NCBI RefSeq assembly: GCF_001636405.1
Contig: NZ_KV440950.1
Span: 3,016,768-3,080,767 of the forward strand
Length of the DNA stretch: 64,000 nt
Direction: 5' to 3'
Source: Peribacillus frigoritolerans
GTDB taxonomy: Bacteria > Bacillota > Bacilli > Bacillales > DSM-1321
Shown: positions 26,932 to 36,415 of the stretch, one piece after another
Layout of the letters: the number at the start of each line of letters is the position of its first letter
How positions within the stretch are numbered: position 1 is the first letter of the stretch
Notes under the pieces: generated by a model
What the model saw: only the letters and a program-made list of their open reading frames with translations
Told to the model about the DNA's origin: nothing
Databases searched by the model: none
Position numbers and translations under genes: made by a program

Positions 26932-27036
26932 TGACTCTAGGCAAAAGTGTTCTATCTAAAAGTTAAAGCAACGTCCAAATTGTAAAAGCCATAAAAAATA
27001 GACAAACTCGATTTTCATCGAGTTTGTCTACAGTCT
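26932..27036. repeat. Joined flanks of the GC-rich repeat without its core (empty-site-like)
   Basis: 26932-26967 matches the flank found beside copy D (TAGGCAAAAG, TCTATCTAAAAGTTAAA). 26968-27036 matches the opposite flank of copies B and D (CAACGTCCAAATTGTA, AAGCCATAAAAA and the perfect hairpin GACAAACTCGAT/ATCGAGTTTGTC). The roughly 125 bp core is absent between them. Confidence 0.7.
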
Positions 27037-27038
27037 GA

Positions 27039-27071
27039 ATCAAGGACCCATTAAAGGTCCTTGATCCTTTT
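27039..27071 (+). terminator. Terminator-like hairpin
   Basis: AATCAAGGACC pairs with GGTCCTTGAT and is followed by CCTTTTT. Confidence 0.65.
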
Positions 27072-27088
27072 TATGAAAAGGACCATTT

Positions 27089-27122
27089 GAAAAAAACGGA
27101 ACTGATCATTTTCTGATCAGTT
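27089..27122 (-). terminator. Terminator of the DadA-type oxidase gene
   Basis: On the minus strand, AACTGATCA pairs with TGATCAGTT and is followed by CCG and seven T. Confidence 0.8.
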
Positions 27123-27159
27123 GAGTTCATACAGCAAGTTAATTTAAGGGAAGCTAAAT

Positions 27160-28272
27160 TTATAGCGCACCTCTTACATCATAATTTTCAATTTCGATTT
27201 CAATTTCTCTGTCAAGTGCGAGGTTTGCCAATAGTGAGCCTATATATGGGCCCATTGTTAAACCTGAAGCTCCAAGACCATTGGCTACGATTATGCCTCC
27301 CCAGCCAGGTAAAGGTCCCATGACGGGAAGGAATCCCGGCGTGAATGGACGGAATCCGACCCTTGCTTCAACAAACGTACTGTCTGTCAAACCGGGGGCG
27401 GTTTGCAAGGCTTTGTTGAAAACTTCCTGCAGCCCACCTGCGGTCATTCGGTTATCGAAAACTTCCGTATTTTCATGAGTCGCCCCCGCGACGATTTTAT
27501 TATGATCAAAAGCCAAAAGATATTGATCACTCGGAGGCATGACTACAGGCCAGTTATTTGTATTTTCATTTGCCATTTCCAGATGAATGATTTGAGCCTT
27601 TTGGAAAGTGACATGAAAATTCACGCCCAGTGGTTTCAGTAATTCCGGTGCCCAAGCGCCAGCACAAACAATCACTTTATCAGCAGGAATGAATTCATCT
27701 CTAAGTGTTACACCTGACACTTGAGTACCGTTATATGTAAGTTTAGCTTCGCCATACATAAGTTTTGCACCATATTTTTGTGAAGCCCTCAATAAGGAAT
27801 CACGTAGTGCGCGTCCATCGACCCGCGCTGCACCACTCACATGAACGGCTGCATATTCGCTGGAAAGAGGCGGGAATAAGGCACGTGTTTCCTCTGCGGA
27901 AAGTAAGGTGATCGCCCCCATCTCCGGTGCATCTTCTTGCCGTTTTGCCGCCCGGTTCTTCATGGCATTCAGTTTAGCTTCATCTGTATGCAGACTTATG
28001 GCACCGACCTGGGCATACCCAGTCTCGGTTTCACCGTCCCGTTCAAGTTCTTCAATTAAACCCGGGTAAAAGGCCGCACCATTTTTGGCAAGAAGATACC
28101 AAGCTTGGTTGCGCCTTTGCGATATCCACGGGCAAACGATTCCTGCAGCTGCAGATGTTGCCTGACCGACATCTTGGCGGTCAATAATGATCACTTCAAC
28201 CCCATTTTTAGCCAATTGATAGGCAGTGGAAGCTCCCAAAATTCCTGCACCAACTACAATGATTTTTTGCAT
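27160..28272 (-). CDS. FAD-dependent amino-acid oxidase/dehydrogenase (DadA/glycine-oxidase type)
   Basis: The 370-residue DAO-fold flavoenzyme has a Rossmann dinucleotide motif at the N-terminus (IIVVGAGILGASTAYQLA, then IIDR) and the family block ATSAAAGIVCPW. A second FAD segment sits at the C-terminus (GFRPFTPGFLPVMGPLPG, ANGLGASGLTMGP). Related proteins oxidise D-amino acids, glycine or N-methyl amino acids. The substrate cannot be told from sequence, and thiO-type thiamine genes are absent nearby. Start ATG 28272 has only a weak GAGATG ribosome site. It is monocistronic with a good minus-strand terminator. Confidence 0.85.
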   Translation of the reverse strand: MQKIIVVGAGILGASTAYQLAKNGVEVIIIDRQDVGQATSAAAGIVCPWISQRRNQAWYLLAKNGAAFYPGLIEELERDGETETGYAQVGAISLHTDEAKLNAMKNRAAKRQEDAPEMGAITLLSAEETRALFPPLSSEYAAVHVSGAARVDGRALRDSLLRASQKYGAKLMYGEAKLTYNGTQVSGVTLRDEFIPADKVIVCAGAWAPELLKPLGVNFHVTFQKAQIIHLEMANENTNNWPVVMPPSDQYLLAFDHNKIVAGATHENTEVFDNRMTAGGLQEVFNKALQTAPGLTDSTFVEARVGFRPFTPGFLPVMGPLPGWGGIIVANGLGASGLTMGPYIGSLLANLALDREIEIEIENYDVRGAL

Positions 28273-28445
28273 GATTCAACATCTCATTTCTTTCATATGT
28301 ATAAACGCTTACCACTACTATATCGAAGACCAGAAATGATTGCCACATCTGATATTGTAATTTCTTTCACAAAGTTATTTTATCTATACTGAATATGCTA
28401 TGATTGAAATTGTGAAAGCTTGAAAAGACACTAGGAGGACATATC

Positions 28446-29039
28446 ATGCTAAAAAAACAAATGGAATCATACATATCAAAATCCGTAATCGAAAACAAGA
28501 TTGAGTTATTTAAAGAAGAAAAGGACTATGTAGAAAAGCATAAATTACTCGCCGAGGATATCATTATAGCGGAAAAAGAAAATGCATCGCGTTTTACGGA
28601 TGCTTATATGGAGCGCAGTAATAAAGAGAGCGAAGAATTAATCTCTGAAGAGAACTCTGCATTTTTATCACAACCGATTGAGTATTTGAAAAAAAACAAA
28701 GATGAATTCCTTTACTTTGAATCACGATGGTTCGAATTAATCGGTGTTGAGGCACTTTCGTTAGAAGTCGATGATGTTTTCGGTACATATAACGCGATGT
28801 TCGGATTGAAATTCCAGAAAAAAATGGGAGATGTTTTAAAAACGTATTTAACCAAGGAACTCCAAGAAGGAATTGGGTCGTTCAGTTTAATGTTTAACCA
28901 GGGCGAAGGGCTATGGGATGTGAATTTTGCCTTGGATAACATTAAAGGGTTCCAAGAAGGCATGTCATTGGAAGAAGCTTTTCATTTAATTTATCATTTT
29001 ATTTTCAACCTTGTTCAAACGATCGAGGATGATATGTAA
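28446..29039 (+). CDS. Conserved-looking cytosolic protein, unknown
   Basis: The 197-residue product starts at ATG with AGGAGG 7 bp upstream. The first 65 residues are strongly charged and helical (Lys/Glu-rich, probable coiled coil). The rest is mixed, with SRWFELIGVEALSLEVDDVFGTYNAMFG and a Gly/Glu-rich GSFSLMFNQGEGLWDVNF. No signal peptide, membrane segment or catalytic motif is recognised. Gene quality is high from codon use, start signal and length, but function is unknown. The 3' end lies directly against repeat copy B, whose flanking hairpin may act as terminator. Confidence 0.65.
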   Translation: MLKKQMESYISKSVIENKIELFKEEKDYVEKHKLLAEDIIIAEKENASRFTDAYMERSNKESEELISEENSAFLSQPIEYLKKNKDEFLYFESRWFELIGVEALSLEVDDVFGTYNAMFGLKFQKKMGDVLKTYLTKELQEGIGSFSLMFNQGEGLWDVNFALDNIKGFQEGMSLEEAFHLIYHFIFNLVQTIEDDM

Positions 29040-29067
29040 AACGAGGTGCCGTAAAAGGTAAGACAAA

Positions 29068-29186
29068 GTTGATTGGAGCGGGTGTACGAGACCCCTGCTT
29101 AGAAAAGCGCGTCTTGGGAAGAACCCGCAGGCGATAGCCGAGGGCCGACCGCCCGCGGAAAGCGAGTGCCCTACGTTCCAATCAAC
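29068..29186 (+). repeat. GC-rich structured repeat, copy B
   Basis: The terminal inverted repeats are clearest here: GTTGATTGGAGCG (29068-29080) and CGTTCCAATCAAC (29174-29186), matching at 12 of 13 positions. The core keeps ACGAGACCCCTGC, GACCGCCCGCGGAAAGCGAG and a partly diverged middle. It begins 29 bp after the preceding gene. Confidence 0.85.
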
Positions 29187-29253
29187 CTCTAAATTGTACA
29201 AGCCATAAAAATAGATAAACTCGATTTTTCATCGAGTTTGTCTACAGTCTGCC
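29187..29253. repeat. Right flank of repeat B, with hairpin
   Basis: It matches 26968-27036 closely: AAATTGTACAAGCCATAAAAA, then GATAAACTCGAT/ATCGAGTTTGTC, then TACAGTCTG. The hairpin may terminate the upstream gene. Confidence 0.7.
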
Positions 29254-29480
29254 GCCATTAATTTTAATGGCGGTTTTTTAAATTTTCATGGATTAACCAT
29301 TGCCCCTAGGCTATGGCTTCTGGATTTTAATCGATTGGCTTTGGATATGATTAAAGGAAACTGAGAAAAATCGTCGAATTGATTAAATGATATACATTAT
29401 TTAATAAACTTAAATGTTTTGTTTTAGCAATTTCGATGTTTTTCATGTAAATGCAGTTAAATCGGAAGGGGAAGTTATAC

Positions 29481-30419
29481 TTGCTGAATGAATTGAAAGT
29501 TACTCAAATTACCATTCCATTGCCTTTTAGATTGGACCATGTCCATTGTTTCCTAGCGGAAGGTGAAAAAGGATGGACTATAATTGATGCGGGATTAAAT
29601 AACAAAACGACCAGGGATTTATGGAACCCAATTATCGAAAAACACGATATTGCCGATATTATCATCACACATTATCACCCAGATCATTTCGGGTATGCAG
29701 GGACCTTACAACAATTGACCTGTGCGAATGTATGGATGACAGAAGTGGATGAGCAAGCGGGAACTACGTATTGGGAAGCCGATTCGCTAAATCTGCTTAA
29801 AGAAAATTACAATGCGTGTGGTATGGAAGAAGATGTCGCCGTGGCCTTATCCAGTGACGAAAGCGGATTCATGCCCCAAGTAAAACCCTATCCTACCGTA
29901 AATCATCATCTTGAAGAAGGAATGAAGCTGCATTTTGGCAAATATGAGTATGAAGTGCTTTTCACTCCGGGACATTCTGACGGCCTGATTTCCTTATATA
30001 ATAAGGAAAATAGCGTCCTGTTCTCGACAGATCATATATTGCCCAAGATATCTCCAAATATATCTTATTGGTTTAAAGGTTTCAGCAACCCATTGGAAGA
30101 GTTTTTTAATTCTTTGAAAAAAATACAAAAGCTTGACGTTGAATATGTCATCCCTTCTCATGGGAAACCGTTTCAAAATGCCAATAAAAGAATTGTTGAA
30201 TTGTTGGATCACCACCAGGACCGGCTGCATGTAATTCATGAAAACATGAAAGAGGCGATTTCTGTAAAAAGTGCTTGCCAGATCTTATTTGGAAATCTGT
30301 CCATTCACGAAACAAGATTTGCTGTAGGTGAAACATTGGCACACCTAGAATACCTTCTTTTGAATGACCAATGCAGAAAGTTTAAACGTGATGGCAAATG
30401 GTATTATCAATCCATCTGA
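29481..30419 (+). CDS. MBL-fold metallo-hydrolase
   Basis: The 312-residue metallo-beta-lactamase-fold protein has the metal motif H-x-H-x-D-H (ITHYHPDHFGYAG, about residues 64-76), the downstream His in FTPGHSDG, an Asp in FSTDHIL and a distal His in PSHGKPF. A C-terminal helical extension of about 80 residues follows. TTG 29481 is preferred because AAGGGGAAG lies 7-8 bp upstream, while the in-frame ATG at 29451 has no ribosome site. The family includes glyoxalase II-like thioesterases and lactonases. The C-terminal helical domain resembles that of putative hydroxyacylglutathione hydrolase-like proteins, but the substrate is unknown. Confidence 0.87.
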   Translation: MLNELKVTQITIPLPFRLDHVHCFLAEGEKGWTIIDAGLNNKTTRDLWNPIIEKHDIADIIITHYHPDHFGYAGTLQQLTCANVWMTEVDEQAGTTYWEADSLNLLKENYNACGMEEDVAVALSSDESGFMPQVKPYPTVNHHLEEGMKLHFGKYEYEVLFTPGHSDGLISLYNKENSVLFSTDHILPKISPNISYWFKGFSNPLEEFFNSLKKIQKLDVEYVIPSHGKPFQNANKRIVELLDHHQDRLHVIHENMKEAISVKSACQILFGNLSIHETRFAVGETLAHLEYLLLNDQCRKFKRDGKWYYQSI

Positions 30420-30582
30420 AATTTTTACCAAACTATAGTAAATTCATCTAAAGCCGCTAATTACTCCATCTTATGTTTATTATCGCTATGGAAAGCTGGC
30501 GGGTAAGGGAAATGGAGAAAGGGATACTCGAATACATGCCTGATACAATTGGCAGCCTATAACGGATTCATTGATCGAAAAA

Positions 30583-30623
30583 GAAAAGACCATCGCCCAT
30601 CATACTTGGGCGGTGGTCTTTTC
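30583..30623. terminator. Bidirectional terminator
   Basis: GAAAAGACCATCGCCCA pairs with TGGGCGGTGGTCTTTTC between convergent genes. It overlaps the stop codon of the minus-strand gltB-like gene. Confidence 0.9.
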
Positions 30624-32229
30624 ATTGCCTGGACCCTATTTGTCCATTAACTTCTTTCATAATATCTTCAAGAGATGTGACAATTCCTTTATCGTCCTTA
30701 TAGCTAATGTGCTTAGGCTGAAAATGGAGAGGCGATTCTAAACCAGCTGCGGCTGAGATCCGAAATAATCCTTTTCTAAGGGTTACAAGAAAGTTAACCA
30801 CACGGTATTTCTTTTCATCGATGACAAGTGCTTTTTGCAATTCCGGATCAGTGGTGGCTACCCCGACAGGACAAGCATTGGAATGGCATTTCATCGTCTG
30901 TATACATCCTATCGCAATCATGAAACCCCGGGCTATGTTAACAAGGTCTGCTCCCATGGCCAGGGCTATCGCAATTCTATCAGGCGTGAACAATTTTCCG
31001 GAGGCGATGATTTTAACCCGATTGCGGACACCGTATTTTTCCAGTGTCGATACTAAAATCGGTAAAGCGGATTTTATCGGCAATCCTACGCTATCGATCA
31101 ATTCCTGATAAGAAGCACCCGTGCCGCCTTCACCGCCATCCAATGAAATGAAATCCGGACCTTTCCCGGTTTCTTTCATGTAGCTAGCAAGCTCTTCAAC
31201 ACTGTCAGTGCCGCCGATGACCATTTTGATGCCGACCGGGATTCCAGTATGTTCCCTTATTTTTTCGATAAAATCGCACATGGATTTTACGTCATTGTAT
31301 TGATGAAACCGATTCGGACTATCAATCGCTTTGTACGGAACGACCTTACGGATTTCAGCGATTTCCGGATTCACTTTTTCAGCATCGATATGTCCTCCGC
31401 GAGTTTTGGCCCCTTGAGCCAATTTGATTTCAAATGCTTTGATTTCAGGTATTTCACTTTTTCTTTTTAACTCATCCCAATCCATTTCGCCGGTACTATC
31501 CCGAACCCCAAACATGGCTGGACCGATTTGCATGATTATATCGACACCGCCAATTAAATGATAAGGAGATAGTCCGCCTTCACCTGTATTCATCCAGGTA
31601 CCTTTTGCTGCAGCCAATCCCTCAGAAAGCGCAGTGATTGCGTTCTTTCCCAAAGAGCCATAACTCATGGCTGACATGCCGATAAGGCCTTTTAGCCGAA
31701 AAGGATTCTTAGTGTTTGGGCCAATGATTACGGCATCTTCATCATCCAATAAGAATGCAGAGGATACTTCATCTTCCCATTTTTCTTCTCGTTGTGAGAA
31801 AAGCGGGTCTTTCAATAGAATGTACCTTTTCGTCGTCACTTTAGTTTCACGATCATATTTTTCTTCTTCGGCCAATTTTGGGAACATGCTATTTTTAACA
31901 AAGAAGCCTTCCTCATCAAAATCCCGTTTTGAGCCAAAACCTATGACATCCCGTAAATATTTTGAACTTTTCACCATATGTTCATAGTCATCACGGGAAA
32001 AGGGTTTTCCTTCGTTATCACTGTTAAACCAATATTGCCGCATCTCAGGTCCGATTTTTTCCAGAAAGTATCGTATTCTCCCGAGCACGGGGTAATTTCT
32101 TAAAATTGCATGATGCTTCTGCATGCGATCAAAGAAAATCATATAAAGTATTAGTAAGACCAAAACGATGATAATGATGAAAACAACGGTAAATCCAAGG
32201 ATAATTAAAAGATTTGCGATGCCACTCAT
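30622..32229 (-). CDS. FMN-binding glutamate synthase family protein (YerD-like)
   Basis: The 535-residue product has an N-terminal membrane helix (LLIILGFTVVFIIIIVLVLLILYMIFF) followed by the FMN/Fe-S domain of glutamate synthase. Visible are GLIGMSAMSYGSLGKNAITALSEG, NTGEGGLSPYH, QIGPAMFGVR, KLAQGAKTRGGHI, SLDGGEGGTGASYQEL and a Cys cluster (CIQTMKCHSNACPVGVATTDP) for a [3Fe-4S] centre. The glutaminase and GXGXG domains of GltB are absent, so it is not a complete glutamate synthase. In B. subtilis the equivalent is YerD, of unknown physiological role. Start ATG 32229 follows AGGAGGG. The gene stands alone, and its stop overlaps a bidirectional terminator. Confidence 0.9.
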   Translation of the reverse strand: MSGIANLLIILGFTVVFIIIIVLVLLILYMIFFDRMQKHHAILRNYPVLGRIRYFLEKIGPEMRQYWFNSDNEGKPFSRDDYEHMVKSSKYLRDVIGFGSKRDFDEEGFFVKNSMFPKLAEEEKYDRETKVTTKRYILLKDPLFSQREEKWEDEVSSAFLLDDEDAVIIGPNTKNPFRLKGLIGMSAMSYGSLGKNAITALSEGLAAAKGTWMNTGEGGLSPYHLIGGVDIIMQIGPAMFGVRDSTGEMDWDELKRKSEIPEIKAFEIKLAQGAKTRGGHIDAEKVNPEIAEIRKVVPYKAIDSPNRFHQYNDVKSMCDFIEKIREHTGIPVGIKMVIGGTDSVEELASYMKETGKGPDFISLDGGEGGTGASYQELIDSVGLPIKSALPILVSTLEKYGVRNRVKIIASGKLFTPDRIAIALAMGADLVNIARGFMIAIGCIQTMKCHSNACPVGVATTDPELQKALVIDEKKYRVVNFLVTLRKGLFRISAAAGLESPLHFQPKHISYKDDKGIVTSLEDIMKEVNGQIGSRQ

Positions 32230-32370
32230 TCAATCCCTCCTGATATGCAAAAAAATCATGTATTTTTAATCTACTCGGTAATTCGATCAATTATACAGAA
32301 TTCCAATGCAAGGCTTTAATAGGGATGGAACGAAAATAATTTAAATAGGCAATATTGTTCTCAATTTCTT

Positions 32371-33465
32371 TCAACTTCTCCTTTTCGATTGGCTTACCCA
32401 AATGGCTAACTGTAAAGTTATGGCATCCTGCAGCACCTGTGGATTATATCCGGTAATGTCCTTGATTTTTTTCAATCGGTATATAAGGGAATTACGATGG
32501 ATAAACATTCTTTTGGCACATTCCCCGATATTTAGGTTACTTTGGAAAAATTGTTGCAGAGTCTCAATCAACTTTTCGGATAAGCTGCCTAAAATTCTTT
32601 CCTGAAATTGCTGTTTCGTCCGCTCATCTATCCTTTCCAACAGGGCTTTTGTTTCCACATCAGTATATCTAGATAAAGCTTGTTTGGCTTCACCCAGTAA
32701 AAGTGCTGTTTCAGCTTCGCGGAAAGAGTGGACGATGGATGATTCCTTATCCACGATAGAGCCCAAACCGATTCGTATAACGAAGTCTTTTGCTTTTAAT
32801 TGTTTGATGGCTGAATCCAGTCTTTTGTCAATGTTATTTCCGCTTAGCGCCATAGTGAGAATGAAAACCCGATTCACACTCAAGAACCCAACAAGGGCAT
32901 ACTGGGAACCAAAAACAGTTTCAGTCATCTGAATCAGCTCATTCTTATTTAACGGATTTAATTTCATTTCCATTACCCCCACTTGATAGGGAGGTTCTAA
33001 TTTCATTCCAATCAGTTCAAGTCTCTGATCAATCGAATGCTGATTGATATCTTCCTTTAATAAGTCTTCAAATACCAATTCTTTCAAGTGTTGTTTCCAT
33101 TCGAGTTGTTCCGCTATAAAAGCTTGATGAAGCATCATTTCCGTTATCATTTTCACCAATTCGCCGAATTCCAAAAGTTCAGTCGGATCTCCGGTGATCC
33201 CGATGACGCCTATAATTACATTTTGAAAATTAATCGGCAAATTAATTCCAGGAAGGACACCTACCCATTGATGACGATCATTTTCGGGAATGATTAACGG
33301 CTTTCCCGTTTTCAGTACTTCCATTGCTCCTAAATGCAATTGGTCGATGCGTTCATGATTTCCGGAAGCGATGATGATTCCTTTATCATCCATAATATTA
33401 ATGTTTCTGTTAAGTCTATTGGTGGTTTGTTTGACAATTTCCATTGCAATTTCTTGGGTCAGCAT
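32371..33465 (-). CDS. cdaR: CdaR-type sugar-diacid/glycerate regulator
   Basis: The 364-residue regulator has an N-terminal sugar-diacid recognition domain (residues 1-135, RLNRNINIMDDKGIIIASGNHERI and GVIGITGDP). A GGDEF-like middle region follows, then a C-terminal PucR-type HTH (FQSNLNIGECAKRMFIHRNSLIYRLKKI). CdaR proteins activate glucarate, galactarate or glycerate catabolic genes on binding the diacid or glycerate. It is divergent from the glycerate kinase/permease operon with a 293 bp shared control region, so it almost certainly controls that operon. Start ATG 33465 has AGGATGA upstream. Confidence 0.92.
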   Translation of the reverse strand: MLTQEIAMEIVKQTTNRLNRNINIMDDKGIIIASGNHERIDQLHLGAMEVLKTGKPLIIPENDRHQWVGVLPGINLPINFQNVIIGVIGITGDPTELLEFGELVKMITEMMLHQAFIAEQLEWKQHLKELVFEDLLKEDINQHSIDQRLELIGMKLEPPYQVGVMEMKLNPLNKNELIQMTETVFGSQYALVGFLSVNRVFILTMALSGNNIDKRLDSAIKQLKAKDFVIRIGLGSIVDKESSIVHSFREAETALLLGEAKQALSRYTDVETKALLERIDERTKQQFQERILGSLSEKLIETLQQFFQSNLNIGECAKRMFIHRNSLIYRLKKIKDITGYNPQVLQDAITLQLAIWVSQSKRRS

Positions 33466-33758
33466 TCAAGTCATCCTTTTAGAGTTTTTTTATTTGCTAA
33501 CAGAATGGTGATCATATTTTAAGCAAACAAGCTATGATTTTTCATGTAAAGAGGGATCGTCGAAAGTTTAAGCCTTTAGCTATCTTATACTTTAGGAAAA
33601 TAGGAAAATAACAGAAAAGACAAATTATTTTTTCTGTATAGTATAACCAAAAAAATCCAATATGTCATACTTATTTTCGTTTAGAATGAACGATGATTAA
33701 AATATTTCCGAAGATTATAATTAATTGATATAAAAATATATTCAAAGGGGAACTGAGC

Positions 33759-34904
33759 ATGAAAATTGTTATTGCACCAGATTCCTATAAAGGAAGTTTA
33801 TCAGCAACAGAAGCTTCAAAAGCTATTGAGCGAGGAATCAGGAAGGCACTGCCGGATGCGTACACAATATTGGTTCCTGCGGCGGATGGCGGGGAAGGCA
33901 CGATGGATAGTCTTGTAGCAGCTACAAATGGTCGAAAAGTTGAAGTGACCGTTAAAGGACCTTTACTTGAAGATGTTCAGGCAGCATATGCAATCTTGGG
34001 CGATCAAAAAACTTGTGTAATTGAAATGGCTAGTGCATCTGGTCTTTGCCTTGTCGATTCAGCTGAGTTGAACCCATTGATCACTACTTCATACGGGACA
34101 GGGGAGCTTATTCAAAAGGCATTGAATGATGGCTGTCGAAAGTTCATTTTAGCGATTGGCGGAAGCGCTACCAACGATGGCGGAGTCGGTATGCTCCAGG
34201 CTTTGGGAATGAAGGTGTTTGATGAAGAAGGTAAAACTCTTGGATACGGAGGTGCCGAATTATCACGGATATCAAACATTAATACGGAGGATTTTGATTC
34301 CAGAATAGCGGATTCTGAATTTTTGATTGCCTCGGATGTCCAAAATCCGTTAGTCGGTCCTGATGGGGCATCAAGGGTATTCGGACCTCAAAAAGGGGCG
34401 ACTCCTGACATGGTTGAAATGCTTGATAAGGCTTTATCATCATGGGCTGATTTGGTGGAAATCAAAACAGGCATACACTTGCATGATAAAGCAGGTGCTG
34501 GTGCTGCAGGAGGAATTGGAGGTGCATTTCAAGCCTTTTTCCGTGCAGAAACAAAAAGGGGCATCGATATTGTCATGGAGTATACGAAACTGGGTGAAAA
34601 AATGTCCGGTGCCGATTGTGTCTTTACCGGTGAGGGCCAAATCGATTACCAGACTGCTTCAGGCAAAACACCCATGGGAGTTGCACAAGAAGCCAAAAAG
34701 CATGGTATTCCGGTATTTGTTTTGGCTGGATCGATCGGAACAGGTATTGAAGTTTTATATGACCACGGAATAACGAGTGTTCATAGTTTGGTGAACGCTC
34801 CCATGCCTTTAAAGGAAGCAATGGAAAGAGGAGCTGAATTGTTGGAAGTTTCAGCCGAGCAAGTAATGCGGGCTTTTTTGGCAGCGATCAAAAATAGGGG
34901 GTAA
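33759..34904 (+). CDS. glxK: Glycerate kinase (GarK/GlxK type)
   Basis: The 381-residue product is a class-II glycerate kinase: opening KIVIAPDSYKGSLSATEAS, then PAADGGEGTMDSLVAA, IGGSATNDGGVGMLQALG, SDVQNPLVGPDGAS, VFGPQKGATPDMV and FTGEGQIDYQTASGKTP. It phosphorylates D-glycerate (2- or 3-position depending on subfamily), feeding it into glycolysis. Start ATG 33759 follows AAAGGGG. The permease gene starts 4 bp after its stop, so the two are translationally coupled, and the divergent cdaR supports the assignment. Confidence 0.95.
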   Translation: MKIVIAPDSYKGSLSATEASKAIERGIRKALPDAYTILVPAADGGEGTMDSLVAATNGRKVEVTVKGPLLEDVQAAYAILGDQKTCVIEMASASGLCLVDSAELNPLITTSYGTGELIQKALNDGCRKFILAIGGSATNDGGVGMLQALGMKVFDEEGKTLGYGGAELSRISNINTEDFDSRIADSEFLIASDVQNPLVGPDGASRVFGPQKGATPDMVEMLDKALSSWADLVEIKTGIHLHDKAGAGAAGGIGGAFQAFFRAETKRGIDIVMEYTKLGEKMSGADCVFTGEGQIDYQTASGKTPMGVAQEAKKHGIPVFVLAGSIGTGIEVLYDHGITSVHSLVNAPMPLKEAMERGAELLEVSAEQVMRAFLAAIKNRG

Positions 34905-34908
34905 TCTT

Positions 34909-36255
34909 ATGTTATTTATTGTTTTGGCCATCGGCGTGTTTTTAATTGTTTTTGCGACAACTAAATTCAAGCTGCATCCGTTCTTATCGCTTCTATTAGG
35001 CACTTTATTTGTGGGTTTTGCTTCTGGAATGCCTCTGGATCAGATTGTTGAGAATATCAACGGCGGTTTTGGCGGATTGATGACAAGCATTGGACTTGTA
35101 ATCGTTTTCGGTACAATAATCGGGACCATTTTGGAAAAGGCCGGTGCCGCATTAAGAATGGCCGAAGTTGTATTGAGGATTGTCGGCCCTAAAAGACCGC
35201 AGCTTGCGATGAGTATGATTGGCTTTATCGTATCCATACCCGTTTTTTGCGATTCAGGTTTCGTTATTTTATCGAGCTTAAGAAAAGCGTTGGCAAGACG
35301 CGCAAAAGTAGCGGTTGCTTCCATGTCAGTTGCACTTGCAACTGGTTTGTATGCGACACATACACTTGTACCCCCAACCCCGGGGCCAATTGCGGCAGCC
35401 GGGAATATCGGAGCGGACGGATACTTGGGGACCGTCATTTTGATAGGTCTAATTACGGCCATTCCAGCTGCACTTGCTGGTTATATATGGTCAATGAAAG
35501 TAGCGACCAAGATAGAAGTTGAAGATGACCGAAGTGACCTGGATTACGATTATGATGAAATTGTCCGTTCATTCGGCAAGATGCCTTCTGCCTTACAATC
35601 ATTTTTACCGATCGTTTTACCGATTGTCCTGATTGGAGCCAGTTCTGTATTAACGCTCTTTGGGACAGAGGGGGGGATCGCCGCATTTTTCGTATTCTTG
35701 GGCCAGCCGGTCATCGCATTGCTCGTCGGAGTGATTTCCGCTCTGACATTGCTGCCTAAGTATGATGAAGAAACATTAACAAACTGGATAGGAGCCGCCT
35801 TATTGGATGCTGCGCCAATTTTATTGATCACCGGGGCGGGCGGAGCATTTGGTACCGTCATTAAAAACACGGGGATTGCAGACATCATCCAAAGTTGGGA
35901 TATGGGCAGCATCTTTAGCGGTTCCTTGTTCCTGTTGGTCCCGTTCCTAATTGCTGCTGGGGTGAAAACGGCCCAGGGTTCTTCGACAGCATCACTGGTC
36001 ATCACTTCATCTTTGATTGCCCCCATGCTTCCAACGTTGGGGATTGAAGGGGCTATTCCTCTTGCATTGGTAGTCATGGCTGTTGGAGCAGGTGCGATGA
36101 CAGTAAGCCATGTAAATGATAGCTTTTTCTGGGTGGTCACCCAATTTAGCGGGATGAAAGTGACGGATGCCTATAAAGCTCAAACGATGGCTACCTTAAT
36201 ACAAGGAGTGGTCACGATTATCACGACGATGATATTGTGGGTCATTCTTGTGTAA
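34909..36255 (+). CDS. GntP-family permease (probable glycerate/gluconate:H+ symporter)
   Basis: The 448-residue membrane protein has about 12-14 helices and GntP family features: KLHPFLSLLLGTLFVGFASG at the N-terminus, a conserved FCDSGFVILS, HTLVPPTPGPIAAAGNIGADG, and VKTAQGSSTASLVITSSLIAP near the C-terminus. GntP transporters import gluconate, related sugar acids or glycerate with protons. Linkage to glycerate kinase and CdaR points to glycerate. It overlaps no other gene and is the last gene of the operon. Confidence 0.9.
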   Translation: MLFIVLAIGVFLIVFATTKFKLHPFLSLLLGTLFVGFASGMPLDQIVENINGGFGGLMTSIGLVIVFGTIIGTILEKAGAALRMAEVVLRIVGPKRPQLAMSMIGFIVSIPVFCDSGFVILSSLRKALARRAKVAVASMSVALATGLYATHTLVPPTPGPIAAAGNIGADGYLGTVILIGLITAIPAALAGYIWSMKVATKIEVEDDRSDLDYDYDEIVRSFGKMPSALQSFLPIVLPIVLIGASSVLTLFGTEGGIAAFFVFLGQPVIALLVGVISALTLLPKYDEETLTNWIGAALLDAAPILLITGAGGAFGTVIKNTGIADIIQSWDMGSIFSGSLFLLVPFLIAAGVKTAQGSSTASLVITSSLIAPMLPTLGIEGAIPLALVVMAVGAGAMTVSHVNDSFFWVVTQFSGMKVTDAYKAQTMATLIQGVVTIITTMILWVILV

Positions 36256-36415
36256 TATTAATATTGGAAAAACGGAGAGGCGTGAACCGCTTCTCTTTTT
36301 TATGCTTTAAATAAAATATATTTTCATTTTTATGGTGTTGTAAGAACTAAAATAGTGTATGATGCATAGTATAAGGTATGGTGTACGTCACATAGTATAG
36401 AGAAGGGGTGATTGG

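Noticed and set aside
35550..36140. 196-codon minus-strand frame within the GntP permease
   Set aside because: Shadow of a hydrophobic-protein gene; low-complexity Pro/Thr/Asn composition is typical of the complement of membrane-protein codons.
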